Of a DNA stretch of 64,000 bases, positions 1 through 8,634 are shown one piece after another; within the stretch, counting starts at the first letter, position 1; the number at the start of each line of letters is the position of its first letter. Position numbers and translations under genes: made by a program. The notes beneath the pieces are model-generated. The model made no database searches. It saw only the letters and a list, made by a program, of their open reading frames with translations, and had not been told where the DNA came from. The DNA is from Alloactinosynnema sp. L-07 (GTDB taxonomy: Bacteria; Actinomycetota; Actinomycetes; Mycobacteriales; Pseudonocardiaceae). The DNA lies in NCBI RefSeq assembly GCF_900070365.1, contig NZ_LN850107.1:2914001-2978000 (forward strand). The letters are read 5' to 3'.

Positions 1-28
1 CCGCCCGCCATGATCCGCAGGACATGCC

Positions 29-1177
29 CTAAAGCCGCTCGATGATGGTCACGTTGGCCTGGCCGCCGCCCTCGCACATCGTCTGCAGGCCGAAGCGGCC
101 TCCGGTCCGCTCGAGCTCGGCGAGCAGAGTGGTCATCAGCCGCGCCCCGGTGGCACCGAGAGGGTGACCGAGGGCGATCGCGCCACCGTTGACGTTGACC
201 CGCTCGTGCGGCGCTCCGGTCTCCTTCATCCAGGCGAGTACCACGGACGCGAACGCCTCGTTGCACTCGAACAGGTCGATGTCGTCGATGCTCATGCCAG
301 CCTTGTCCAGGGCGTGGCGGGTGGCGCGAATCGGCCCTGTCAGCATCCAGATCGGGTCGTCGCCGCGCACCGACATGTGGTGGATGCGAGCCCGTGGGGT
401 GAGCCCGTGGTCCCGCACGGCCTGCTCGGAGGCAAGGAGCAGCGCCGCCGAGGCGTCGCTGATCTGTGACGCCATGGCGGCGGTGATCCGGCCGTCCGGC
501 TCCAGCGGGTCCAGGGCGGCCATCTTCTCCAGGGAGGTGTCTCGGGGGCACTCGTCCCTGGCGAGCTCTCCGAGGGGCTCGATCTCGCCCGTGAAGCGGC
601 CCTCGGCGGTCGCTCGCCGCGCCCGCTCGTGCGAGGTGAGCGCGAACTCCTCCATCTGGTCCCGCTCGATTTCCCACTTGTCGGCGATCATCTCGGCCGC
701 GCGGAACTGCGAGACCTCCTGGTCGCCGTACCTCTCCTTCCAGCCGGGTGACTCGGCGAAGGGCGTGGTGAAGCCGTAGCGGTCGGCGACCAGCATCGCC
801 GCCGAGATCGGGATCGAGGACATGCTCTGCAGGCCACCCGCGACGACCAGGTCCTGGGTTCCGGACATGACGGCCTGAGCGGCGAAGTGCACCGCCTGCT
901 GAGAGGAGCCGCATTGCCGGTCGATGGTGACGCCGGGGACCTCGTCGGGCAGTCCGGCGACGAGCCAGGCCGTCCGCGCCACATCGCCTGCCTGCGGGCC
1001 CAGCGTGTCGCAGCACCCCATGATCACGTCGTCGACGGCAGCCGGGTCGACGCCGGTGCGCCGCATCAGGGCGCGCAGGCTGTGTGCCCCGAGGTCCGCT
1101 GCGTGCACAGCGGCGAGTGATCCGCCGCGCTTCCCGACGGGTGTGCGAACGGCGTCGATGATGTAGGCCTCGGGCAT
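29..1177 (-). CDS. fadA6: FadA6-like thiolase (steroid ring C/D catabolism)
   Basis: A 382-residue thiolase expected to cleave a beta-ketoacyl-CoA late in degradation of the C/D-ring propionate (HIP). The nucleophile is in RQCGSSQQA (about residue 90), with NEAF, the GHPLGATGAR histidine block and MCEGGG near the C-terminus, so all thiolase catalytic elements are present. The ATG follows AGGAGCG. It is the last gene visible in a leftward run fadE30-ipdF-kstR2-fadA6, the same neighbours as Rv3560c-Rv3556c in M. tuberculosis. The name rests on family and synteny; a generic acetyl-CoA acetyltransferase is the alternative. Confidence 0.9.
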   Translation of the reverse strand: MPEAYIIDAVRTPVGKRGGSLAAVHAADLGAHSLRALMRRTGVDPAAVDDVIMGCCDTLGPQAGDVARTAWLVAGLPDEVPGVTIDRQCGSSQQAVHFAAQAVMSGTQDLVVAGGLQSMSSIPISAAMLVADRYGFTTPFAESPGWKERYGDQEVSQFRAAEMIADKWEIERDQMEEFALTSHERARRATAEGRFTGEIEPLGELARDECPRDTSLEKMAALDPLEPDGRITAAMASQISDASAALLLASEQAVRDHGLTPRARIHHMSVRGDDPIWMLTGPIRATRHALDKAGMSIDDIDLFECNEAFASVVLAWMKETGAPHERVNVNGGAIALGHPLGATGARLMTTLLAELERTGGRFGLQTMCEGGGQANVTIIERL

Positions 1178-1217
1178 GAGCGCTCCTGACGTGGCGGTGG
1201 GTGTTTGTCGGGCTCGA

Positions 1218-1841
1218 TCAGCGGTCGACGGCGATGCCGTCGAGCAGGATCGACAGGTACTGGTCGGCGATCTCGTGGTGGCTGAGCTTGCCGCCGGGGC
1301 GGTACCACCGGACCGCGATCCAGACGGTGTCGCGAATGAAGCGGTACACCAGCTCCACGTCCAGATCGCTGCGGAGCGCGCCGGTCGCGACGCCCTCCTC
1401 CAGCAGCGTCATCCACACCCGGTTGGACTGCGCCTGCCGCTGGTCGAGGTAGCCGAAGCGGTCGAATCCCCCCAGGTAGTCGGCCTCGTTCTGGAAGATG
1501 GCGACCTCGTGCCGGTGCTGGTCGATCGCCTCGAACGACACCCGTACGGCGGCTTCGATCTTCGCGCGGGCGTCCGCATCGCCTGCCAGGACAGCGTCGT
1601 ACTTTCCGAACAGCTCCTCCTGGAAGGACGAGAGGATCTCGTCGACCATCGACTCCTTGGAGTCGAAGTGGTGGTAGAGGCTGCCGCTGAGGATGCCCGC
1701 CGCGTCCGCGATGTCGCGAACCGTGGTGCTCCTGAACCCCTTGTCGGCGAAGAGCTCGGCGGCGATCCGCAACAGCTCGTCACGCCGGCTCATGGCAGGC
1801 TCCTTGGCCGCGTCCCGTCCGGGGCGGGTCGTCTGCGTCAT
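1218..1841 (-). CDS. kstR2: TetR-family repressor KstR2
   Basis: A 207-residue TetR regulator. The N-terminal HTH lies at about residues 37-60 (TTVRDIADAAGILSGSLYHHF), and the C-terminal part keeps the KstR2-like block DLVYRFIRDTVWIAVRWYRP. In mycobacteria KstR2 represses the ring C/D regulon and is released by HIP-CoA. The reading frame is open upstream to 1886, but the ATG at 1841 has GAGGGG in front of it and starts 11 nt after the ipdF stop, so it is the likelier start; a further ATG (MSRRDEL) lies 16 codons on. A candidate operator lies at 3929-3946. Confidence 0.92.
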   Translation of the reverse strand: MTQTTRPGRDAAKEPAMSRRDELLRIAAELFADKGFRSTTVRDIADAAGILSGSLYHHFDSKESMVDEILSSFQEELFGKYDAVLAGDADARAKIEAAVRVSFEAIDQHRHEVAIFQNEADYLGGFDRFGYLDQRQAQSNRVWMTLLEEGVATGALRSDLDVELVYRFIRDTVWIAVRWYRPGGKLSHHEIADQYLSILLDGIAVDR

Positions 1842-1851
1842 GGCTTTCCCC

Positions 1852-2673
1852 TCAGGCTCGCTGGCTGCTGGCGGAGACGACCTCACCCGTCAGGTAGGAC
1901 GCGTAGTCGCTCGCGAGGAACACCATCACGTTCGCCACCTCCCAGGGCTCGGCGGCACGCCCGAACGCCTCGCGCCGGGTGAGCTCGTCGAGGAGATCGT
2001 CGCTGGTCACCTTGGCGAGGAAGGGATGCAGCGCCAGGGACGGCGAGACAGCGTTGACGCGGATGCCGTGGGGCGCCAGGTCCATCGCGGCACATCTGGT
2101 CAGGGCCATGACGCCTGCCTTGGCCGCCGCGTAGTGGGCCTGCCCCTCCTGTGCCCTCCAGCCGACCACCGACGCGTTGTTGACGATGACGCCATGCTTG
2201 CCTGCCGCGACCATGCGCCTGCCTGCCGCACGGACACACCGGAAGGTGCCGGTCAGGGTGACCTCGAGGACCCGCGACCACTGCTCGTCGGTCATGTCGA
2301 GGACGCTCGCCGTCCCGCCCAGGCCAGCGTTGTTGATCATGATGTCGACCCCGCCGTACTCCTCCGCGGCATCGAGCAGCGCACCGACCTGCGCCTCGTC
2401 GGTTACGTCGCAGACGACAGTGCGCACCCGCTCGTCGCCGAACTCAGCGGCCAGTGACTCCCGCGCCTCGTCGAGTCGTCGCGCATGGGTGTCCCCGAGC
2501 ACGACGGCGCGGGCACCTTCCTCGAGCGCGCGGCGCACTACCGCTGCCCCGATGCCCGCACCGGCGGCCGCGGTCACCACGACCACCTTGCCCGCCAGCA
2601 GATCGTGGCCTGGGACGTATTCGGGACTGTCGGGCCGGTTGCTCGGCATCGGGCTGGTCGAGACGTGGGTCAT
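1852..2673 (-). CDS. ipdF: Short-chain dehydrogenase IpdF-like
   Basis: A 273-residue classical SDR. The cofactor loop TAAAGAGIGAAVV is near residue 35, followed by NNAG and the catalytic S...YAAAK block (NNASVVGWRAQEGQAHYAAAK). In M. tuberculosis the equivalent gene (Rv3559c) encodes IpdF, which oxidises a hydroxyl on the HIP-CoA skeleton. The ATG overlaps the fadE30 stop as ATGA and follows GGGAGG. The frame is open far upstream, but that extension lies antiparallel in frame to nothing functional and overlaps fadE30. It sits between fadE30 and kstR2, as in mycobacteria except that no PPE gene intervenes. Confidence 0.87.
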   Translation of the reverse strand: MTHVSTSPMPSNRPDSPEYVPGHDLLAGKVVVVTAAAGAGIGAAVVRRALEEGARAVVLGDTHARRLDEARESLAAEFGDERVRTVVCDVTDEAQVGALLDAAEEYGGVDIMINNAGLGGTASVLDMTDEQWSRVLEVTLTGTFRCVRAAGRRMVAAGKHGVIVNNASVVGWRAQEGQAHYAAAKAGVMALTRCAAMDLAPHGIRVNAVSPSLALHPFLAKVTSDDLLDELTRREAFGRAAEPWEVANVMVFLASDYASYLTGEVVSASSQRA

Positions 2674-3863
2674 GGTCGGGCCTCCCTGGGCAGGCCGAGC
2701 ACACGCTCGGCGAGGATGTTGCGCTGGATCTCGTCGGATCCGCCGTAGATGGTGTCCGCCCTGCTGAAGAGGTAGAGCCGCTGCCATCGGTCGAGGTCGT
2801 ACGGCGAGCCCTCCGCGGTGAGCGAACGCGGGCCCACGACCTGCATGGCGAGCTCGCCGAGTCGGCGGTGCCACCCGGCCCAGAGGAGCTTGCCGATCGA
2901 GGCCGCTCCCCCACCATCGGCGGAGTCCGCTCCGCGCGTCAGCCCGGAAAGGCCACGCAGTGCGTTGAGGCGTATCACCTCCAGGCCGACTTTCGCCTGG
3001 GCGAGCCGGTCTCGCAGCACCGGGTCCTCGATCGCGCCGTTGCGCTTCGCGAGCGCGACGAGGTCGTCGAGCTCCCTGGCGAAGCCGACCTGCTGCCCGA
3101 GGGTGGAGACCCCCCTCTCGAAGCCCAGGAGTCCGGTGGCGACCCGCCACCCGTCCCCGGGCTCCCCGACGACGAGGTCGGCGTCGGTGCGGGCTCCGCT
3201 GAAGAAGACCTCGTTGAACTCGGCTCCTCCGGTGATCTGCCGGATCGGCCGCACCTCGACGCCCTCCTGGTCCAGTGGCACCAGGAGGAAGGACAGGCCG
3301 CCGTGCCGCCGCGTCCCAGGCTCGGTGCGGGCCAGGACGAAGCACCACTGCGCGACCTGCGCCATCGACGTCCAGACCTTCTGTCCGTCGACCACCCACT
3401 CGTCACCCTCCAGGTGCGCCCGCGTCGTCACGCCCGCCAGGTCCGAGCCCGCGCCGGGCTCGGAGTACCCCTGGCACCACAGCTCCTCCGCCGCGACGAT
3501 CTTCGGCAGGAACCGCGCCTTCTGGGCTTCGGTGCCGAAAGCGAGCAACGTCGGACCGAGCAGCTCCTCACCGAGATGGTTGACGCGTGCCGGGGCGTCG
3601 GCGCGGGCGTACTCCTCGTGGAAGATCACCTGCCGCATCAGGCTCAGCCCGCGCCCGCCGTGCTCCCGGGGCCAGCCCAGCGCGGTCCAGCCATGCCTGG
3701 CCAGATGACGGTTCCAGGCGAGCCGTTCGTCGTGTGCCTCGTCCTCGCGGCCGGGACCACCCAGGCCGCGGAGCGCGCCGAACTCGCCACTCAGGTTGTC
3801 TCCGAGCCATGCCCGGACGTCACGGCGGAACGCCTGGTCGGCAGGCGAGAAGCTCAGGTCCAC
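2670..3863 (-). CDS. fadE30: Acyl-CoA dehydrogenase FadE30 (IpdE1-like)
   Basis: A 397-residue flavin acyl-CoA dehydrogenase with the SEPGAGSDLAG and VDGQKVWTS substrate/FAD motifs (residues about 135-165) and the C-terminal block IYGGSDEIQRNILAERVLGLPR. Gly replaces Glu at the place where many ACADs have YEGT, which is common in steroid-type heteromeric ACADs. To my knowledge FadE30 (Rv3560c) is the IpdE1 partner of FadE33 in 5-hydroxy-HIP-CoA dehydrogenation. The start is GTG with GGAGGAATC in front. First gene of the leftward operon, divergent from fadD3. Confidence 0.9.
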   Translation of the reverse strand: MDLSFSPADQAFRRDVRAWLGDNLSGEFGALRGLGGPGREDEAHDERLAWNRHLARHGWTALGWPREHGGRGLSLMRQVIFHEEYARADAPARVNHLGEELLGPTLLAFGTEAQKARFLPKIVAAEELWCQGYSEPGAGSDLAGVTTRAHLEGDEWVVDGQKVWTSMAQVAQWCFVLARTEPGTRRHGGLSFLLVPLDQEGVEVRPIRQITGGAEFNEVFFSGARTDADLVVGEPGDGWRVATGLLGFERGVSTLGQQVGFARELDDLVALAKRNGAIEDPVLRDRLAQAKVGLEVIRLNALRGLSGLTRGADSADGGGAASIGKLLWAGWHRRLGELAMQVVGPRSLTAEGSPYDLDRWQRLYLFSRADTIYGGSDEIQRNILAERVLGLPREARP

Positions 3864-3928
3864 CGAGATTCCTCCGTCCGTTCGAGTCTCCCGGTTCCGC
3901 TCCGGGCCGGTAGCCGCTACAGTAGCTT

Positions 3929-3946
3929 ACCAAGCAACTGTTTGGT
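3929..3946. promoter_or_regulatory. Candidate KstR2 operator in the fadE30/fadD3 divergent region
   Basis: The 18-bp imperfect palindrome ACCAAGCAACTGTTTGGT sits in the 112-bp gap between fadE30 and fadD3. Its arms ACCAA/TTGGT and inner CAAG resemble the published mycobacterial KstR2 box (AnCAAGnnCTTGnT), though the spacing is wider. TAnnnT hexamers (TAGCTT on the + strand, TACTGT on the - strand) abut it, so a bound repressor would block both promoters. Assignment is inferred from position and partial motif match. Confidence 0.6.
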
Positions 3947-3975
3947 TGGTGGAAGATCTCGAGAGGTGCTGCTGG

Positions 3976-5610
3976 ATGTCGACATCGCCCGGCACGCTGC
4001 CCGCCACGCTCCGTCGCGCGGCCGACCTCCACGGCGACCGTCTAGCCGTTGTCGACGGCGCCACCCGGCTGACCTATGCGGGCCTGCTCGCCGAGGTGCG
4101 GGAGACCGCCCGCGCCTTCGTCGCCCTGGGCGTGCAGCCCGGCGACCGGGTCTGTCTCTGGGCGCCCAACAGCTGGGAGTGGGTGGTCAGCGCGCTCGCC
4201 ACGTCGTACGCGGGCGCCACGCTGGTGCCACTGAACACGCGCTACACCGGCCACGAGGTCGTCGACGTCGCCGTCCGGACCCGGGCCACCCTGCTCGTCA
4301 TGGCCGACGGGTTCCTCGGTCGCGGGCAGTACGACGAGGTGTGCGCCGCCGCGTCCGAAGGTGCCGCGTCGGAGCTTGGCGCCGAGGGTGACCTGGTGAT
4401 GGGACTCCCCGATCTCCGGGCGGTGGTCAGGATCGGCGACGGTCCGGCTCCTGCGGGCGTCGTCCCGTTCGCGGGGCACTCCGCGATCGCGGACCGGATT
4501 CCGCTCGACGAGGTCGAGCAGCGCGCCGACGCCCTGACGACCGTCGAAGTGGCCGACATCCTCTTCACCTCTGGCACCACCGGTCGCTCCAAGGGGGTGA
4601 TGAGCGCACACAGCCAGACGATCGCCGCCGCGGACGTCTGGGCGCGGACCTGCGCCGTGACGGCCGCGGACCGTTACCTGATGGTCAATCCCTTCTTCCA
4701 CGCCTTCGGCTACAAGGCAGGCATCGTCGTGTGCCTGCTGACCGGCGCGACGATGTATCCGCAAGCGACGTTCGACGTGGGCGCCACCTTGCGGCTGGTC
4801 TCCGCCGAGAGGATCACGGTCCTGCCCGGAGCCCCCACCGTCTTCCACTCGCTGTTCGGCGCCCCGGAGTTGCCCGCCACCGACCTGTCCTCCTTGCGCC
4901 TGGCGGTCACCGGCGCGACGACGGTTCCGGTGGCCCTGGTCGAGCGGATGCAGAGCGAACTGTCCTTCGACACTGTGCTCACGGCGTACGGCATGACCGA
5001 GTGCGTCGTCGCCACGATGTGCCGTCCCGGCGACCCAGACGATCTGGTGGCAGGCACCTGCGGCGCCGCCGTCGAGGGGCTGCAGCTCCGGATCACGGAC
5101 CCGCACACCGGCGAGGCGCTGCCCGCCGGATCGGTCGGCGAGGTGCGGATGCGCGGTCCGATGGTGATGCTCGGCTATCTCGACGACGACGAGGCCACCG
5201 CCGCGACGATCGATCCCGGCGGCTGGCTCCACAGCGGTGACGTCGGCACCCTCGACGATGGCGGCCACCTGAGGATCACGGATCGGCTCAAGGACATGTA
5301 CATCTCCGGTGGCTTCAACGTCTACCCGGCCGAGGTCGAGCAGGTGCTCGGTCGGCTCGAAGGGGTCACCGAGGCCGCTGTGATCGGGGTGGCCGACGAG
5401 CGGCTCGGCGAGGTCGGCTTGGCGTACGTCGTGCGCCGTGACACGGACCTGACCGCGGCCGACGTACTGGCGTTCGCCCGGACCCGACTGGCCAACTTCA
5501 AGGTGCCCAAGCAGGTCGCCTTCGTTGACGCCCTCCCCCGCAACGGCTCCGGCAAGGTGCTCAAGCAGGACCTTCGACAAGCCCAGGAACCGACGAGGAG
5601 CAACACATGA
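3976..5610 (+). CDS. fadD3: HIP-CoA synthetase FadD3
   Basis: A 544-residue acyl-adenylate-forming ligase. The P-loop FTSGTTGRSKG is at residues about 198-207, the A5 motif is AYGMTE, the hinge is [20 protein letters not shown], and the C-terminal lysine lies in PRNGSGKVLK. FadD3 in mycobacteria activates HIP (the C/D-ring propionate) with CoA, the entry step of ring C/D breakdown. ATG at 3976 follows GAGAGG. It heads the rightward operon and is divergent from fadE30, as in M. tuberculosis (Rv3561). The last codons overlap the next start as ATGA. Confidence 0.92.
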   Translation: MSTSPGTLPATLRRAADLHGDRLAVVDGATRLTYAGLLAEVRETARAFVALGVQPGDRVCLWAPNSWEWVVSALATSYAGATLVPLNTRYTGHEVVDVAVRTRATLLVMADGFLGRGQYDEVCAAASEGAASELGAEGDLVMGLPDLRAVVRIGDGPAPAGVVPFAGHSAIADRIPLDEVEQRADALTTVEVADILFTSGTTGRSKGVMSAHSQTIAAADVWARTCAVTAADRYLMVNPFFHAFGYKAGIVVCLLTGATMYPQATFDVGATLRLVSAERITVLPGAPTVFHSLFGAPELPATDLSSLRLAVTGATTVPVALVERMQSELSFDTVLTAYGMTECVVATMCRPGDPDDLVAGTCGAAVEGLQLRITDPHTGEALPAGSVGEVRMRGPMVMLGYLDDDEATAATIDPGGWLHSGDVGTLDDGGHLRITDRLKDMYISGGFNVYPAEVEQVLGRLEGVTEAAVIGVADERLGEVGLAYVVRRDTDLTAADVLAFARTRLANFKVPKQVAFVDALPRNGSGKVLKQDLRQAQEPTRSNT

Positions 5611-6500
5611 CCGACGGCGTCCCCCCGAGCAGCGCGCCCGCCGACCAGGCCGACGAGGTGGTCACCTATGAGGTGCGGGGTGCGGTGGCACGAATCCGGC
5701 TCAACCGCCCGGAGTACCGCAACGCGCAGAACTCCGCGATGACCTACGCCCTCGATGACGCCCTCAGGCGGGCCACCGACGACGACAGCGTCAAGGTGAT
5801 CGTGCTCTCCGGCACCGGCAAGCACTTCTCCGCGGGCCACGACATCGGCACGCCGGGGCGCGACGTGGACACGTCCTTCGACCGCAGGGCGGTCATCTGG
5901 TGGGACCACGTCGACAAGGAGGGGGGCGACCAGCGCTTCGCGCGTGAGTCCGAGGTCTACCTGGGCATGTGCCGTCGGTGGCGGGAGGTGCCGAAGCCCG
6001 TCATCGCGATGGTGCACGGCGCCTGCATCGCGGGCGGACTCATGCTCGCCTGGTCCTGCGACTTCATCATCGCCTCCGACGACGCGTTCTTCTCCGACCC
6101 GGTGGTGCGGATGGGCATCCCGGGTGTCGAGTACTTCGCCCACCCGTGGGTGATGAACCCGCGCGCCGCCAAGGAGTTCCTCTTCACCGGAGACCGATTC
6201 TCCGCGCGGCGTGCGCGGGAACTCGGCATGGTCAACCAGGTGGTCCCGCGCGACGAGCTCGAGAGCACGGTGCTGGCGATGGCGGAGCGGATCGCCGCCA
6301 TGCCGCGGTTCGGCCTCGCGCTCACCAAGAAGGCGGTCAACCAGGCCGAGGACCTCATGGGGATGCGCGCGGGCATGGACTCGGTGTTCGGCCTGCACCA
6401 CTTCGCGCACGCCCACAACGCCGAGGTCTCCACGGACTCGCTCGGGGGTCTCGACGCCAGGGCCATGGCCGCCGAGAACAAGAAGCAGGCAGGCGCATGA
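5607..6500 (+). CDS. Crotonase-fold protein lacking both hydratase glutamates
   Basis: A 297-residue enoyl-CoA hydratase/isomerase family protein between fadD3 and fadE31, coupled to both by ATGA overlaps. The oxyanion-hole block HFSAGHDI (residues 73-80) and AGGLML (142-147) are present. Aligned by eye to rat crotonase, Glu144 corresponds to Met146 and Glu164 to Val166, so neither canonical hydratase acid is kept. It may be an isomerase, a C-C hydrolase like other non-canonical crotonases of this pathway, or a hydratase using other residues. It does not read like EchA20. Confidence 0.75.
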   Translation: MTDGVPPSSAPADQADEVVTYEVRGAVARIRLNRPEYRNAQNSAMTYALDDALRRATDDDSVKVIVLSGTGKHFSAGHDIGTPGRDVDTSFDRRAVIWWDHVDKEGGDQRFARESEVYLGMCRRWREVPKPVIAMVHGACIAGGLMLAWSCDFIIASDDAFFSDPVVRMGIPGVEYFAHPWVMNPRAAKEFLFTGDRFSARRARELGMVNQVVPRDELESTVLAMAERIAAMPRFGLALTKKAVNQAEDLMGMRAGMDSVFGLHHFAHAHNAEVSTDSLGGLDARAMAAENKKQAGA

Positions 6501-7660
6501 ACCTCGACTTCTCCGCCTCGGAGCTGGCGTTCCAGGCCGAGGCACGCGACTGGCTGGCGGCCAACGTGCCGAGCGCGCCCCTTCCGTCGATGGACACCGC
6601 GGAGGGGTTCCGTGCGCACCAGGAGTGGGAGGCCAGGCTCGCCCTGGCTCGGTGGTCGGTCGTGTCCTGGCCTCGGGAGTACGGCGGCCGCGACGCGTCG
6701 CTGGTCGAGTGGGTGCTCTTCGAGGAGGAGTACTACCGCGCCGCCGCGCCCGGCAGGGTCTCGCAGAACGGCATCTTCTTGCTGGCCCCGATCCTGTTCG
6801 AGCACGGCACCCCGGAGCAGCGGGACCGCTTCCTCCCGGACATGGCCACCGGTGAGCGGATCTGGGCCCAAGCCTGGTCGGAGCCGGAGGCAGGCTCCGA
6901 CCTCGCCGCGCTCACCTCGACCGCGGTCCGGGACGACACCCGCGGCGGCTGGGTTCTCAACGGACAGAAGACGTGGTCCTCCCGAGCGGCCCATGCCCAC
7001 TGGGGATTCGGCCTGTTCCGCTCTGACCCGACAGCCGAGAGACACCGTGGCCTGACCTACTTCCTGTTCCCCCTCGACGCCCCCGGGGTGACGGTGCGGC
7101 CGATCGCCCAGCTCGACGGAGACCCCGGGTTCGCCGAGATCTTCTTCGACGACGTCTTCGTGCCCGACGCCGACGTGCTGGGCTCGCCCGGGGACGGCTG
7201 GCGGGTCGCGATGAGCACGGCGGGCAACGAGCGCGGCCTGTCCCTGCGCTCCCCCGGGCGGTTCTGCGCCGCCGCGGACCGGCTCGTCTCGCTGTACCGA
7301 TCCATGCCTGCCGACCAGGTCGCGGCCTCCGCTGCCGACCGGGTCGCCGATGCCTGGATCAAGGCACAGGCCTATCGCCTCTACACCTGGGGGACGGTGA
7401 CCCGGCTGGCCGACGGCGGCGACATCGGCGCCGCGGGCTCGGTGAACAAGGTGTTCTGGTCGGACCTCGACGTCACGCTGCACGAGACGGCGCTGGACCT
7501 GCTCGGCCCGGAGGCCGAGCTCGACTCACCGTGGACCGACGGCTACCTGTTCTCGCTCGCGGGGCCGATCTACGCGGGCACGAACGAGATCCAGCGCAAC
7601 ATCGTGGCCGAGCGCATCCTGGGCCTCCCACGCGAACCGAAGGGGCGGGCCGATGAGGTT
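6497..7660 (+). CDS. fadE31: Acyl-CoA dehydrogenase FadE31 with no stop codon at its expected end
   Basis: A complete ACAD from MNLDFSASELAF through SEPEAGSDLAAL, NGQKTWSS and the terminal IYAGTNEIQRNIVAERILGLPR, ending as a family member near residue 385. The start overlaps the preceding stop as ATGA. The frame does not close there: it stays open to 8860, straight through fadE32 in another frame. One base fewer in the G-rich run near 7641-7648 would bring in the TGA at 7654-7656 that overlaps the fadE32 ATG. The end given here is therefore approximate. Heteromeric partner of FadE32/33 in ring C/D catabolism by synteny with Rv3562. Confidence 0.8.
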
Positions 7661-8633
7661 CGAGCTCACCGCCGAGCAGCGGGACTTCGCCTCCGCGCTG
7701 GACGCCCTGCTCACCGCTTCCGACGTGGTCTCGACCGCCCGGGCCTGGGCGCTCGACGGCACCGACCCCGGGCTGAAGCTCTGGCGGCGGCTGGCCGACC
7801 AGGGAGTATTCGCGCTCCTCGTGCCCGAGGAGGCAGGCGGTCTTGGCGCGGGCGACATGGAGTTGGTGGTCGCGGCCGAGGTCCTGGGGCGGCACGGGGT
7901 TCCGGGTCCGTGGGTCGAGTCCGCCGCCTTCCTCCCGGTCGCGCTCACGTCCGGGCAGGCGATGGCCGCGCTGGCCGAGGGCGCGGTGGGGACGGTCGCC
8001 TCGCGTCCGCACACCGCTCAGGCACTCGACGCCGACGTCGCCGACCACGTGTATGTCGCCGCGGACGGAGGGCTCTTCGCGGGGAAACTCGGCAGGCGCA
8101 GGTCTTCGATCGACGGCACCCGCAGGCTGTTCGAGGTGACCCCGGACGTCGCGCCGTTCGAGACGGTCGGCGCCGAGCGGCTCGCGCGGGCCTTCGACAC
8201 CGCTGTGCTGGCCGTCTCGGGCCAGCTGCTGGGCGCGGGCGAGCGGCTGCTCGCCGACACGGTGGCCTTCGCCGGGCAGCGCAGGCAGTTCGGTCGCGAG
8301 ATCGGGTCGTACCAGGCCGTCAAGCACCGGCTGGCGGACGTGAGGATCGCCCTCGACTTCGCCCGCGCCCTGCTCCACGGCGCGGCCCTGGCCGCAGAGG
8401 ACCCGGCCTCGACGCGGACGAAATCCCGCGACGTCTCCGCCGCGAAGGTCGCCACCGGCGACGCGGCGTACCTCGCATCCCGGGCTGCCCTGCAGGTGCA
8501 CGGTGCGATCGGCTACACCCGCGAGCTCGACCTGAGCCTGTGGATCCTGAAGGTGCGGGCCCTCCAGACGGCGTGGGGCACGCCTGCCTTCCACCGCCGA
8601 CGGGTCCTCGACGCCCTCGTCGGGGAGGCCTGA
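7653..8633 (+). CDS. fadE32: Acyl-CoA dehydrogenase FadE32
   Basis: A 326-residue ACAD of the short, partly degenerate type found as one chain of steroid alpha2beta2 dehydrogenases. The C-terminal half has the ACAD fold motifs RRQFGREIGSYQAVKHRLAD and LQVHGAIGYTRELDLSLW, while the central beta domain lacks the usual SEPGAGSD block. The order fadE31-fadE32-fadE33 matches Rv3562-Rv3564. Its ATG lies inside the extended fadE31 frame. It stops 1 nt before fadE33. Confidence 0.88.
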   Translation: MRFELTAEQRDFASALDALLTASDVVSTARAWALDGTDPGLKLWRRLADQGVFALLVPEEAGGLGAGDMELVVAAEVLGRHGVPGPWVESAAFLPVALTSGQAMAALAEGAVGTVASRPHTAQALDADVADHVYVAADGGLFAGKLGRRRSSIDGTRRLFEVTPDVAPFETVGAERLARAFDTAVLAVSGQLLGAGERLLADTVAFAGQRRQFGREIGSYQAVKHRLADVRIALDFARALLHGAALAAEDPASTRTKSRDVSAAKVATGDAAYLASRAALQVHGAIGYTRELDLSLWILKVRALQTAWGTPAFHRRRVLDALVGEA

Positions 8634-8634
8634 C

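Noticed and set aside
1841..1886. KstR2 start at 1886
   Set aside because: It would lie inside the ipdF gene and lacks a ribosome site, while ATG 1841 has GAGGGG.
3888..3910. TCCCGGTTCCGCTCCGGG upstream of fadE30 as a regulon palindrome
   Set aside because: The arms are separated by the wrong distance and no nAnnnT lies at the expected spacing.
5571..5592. TTCGACAAGCCCAGGAACC at the fadD3 3' end as a copy of the hsaG repeat
   Set aside because: It only partly matches the TTTCGACAGGCTCAACC core, so it was not called.
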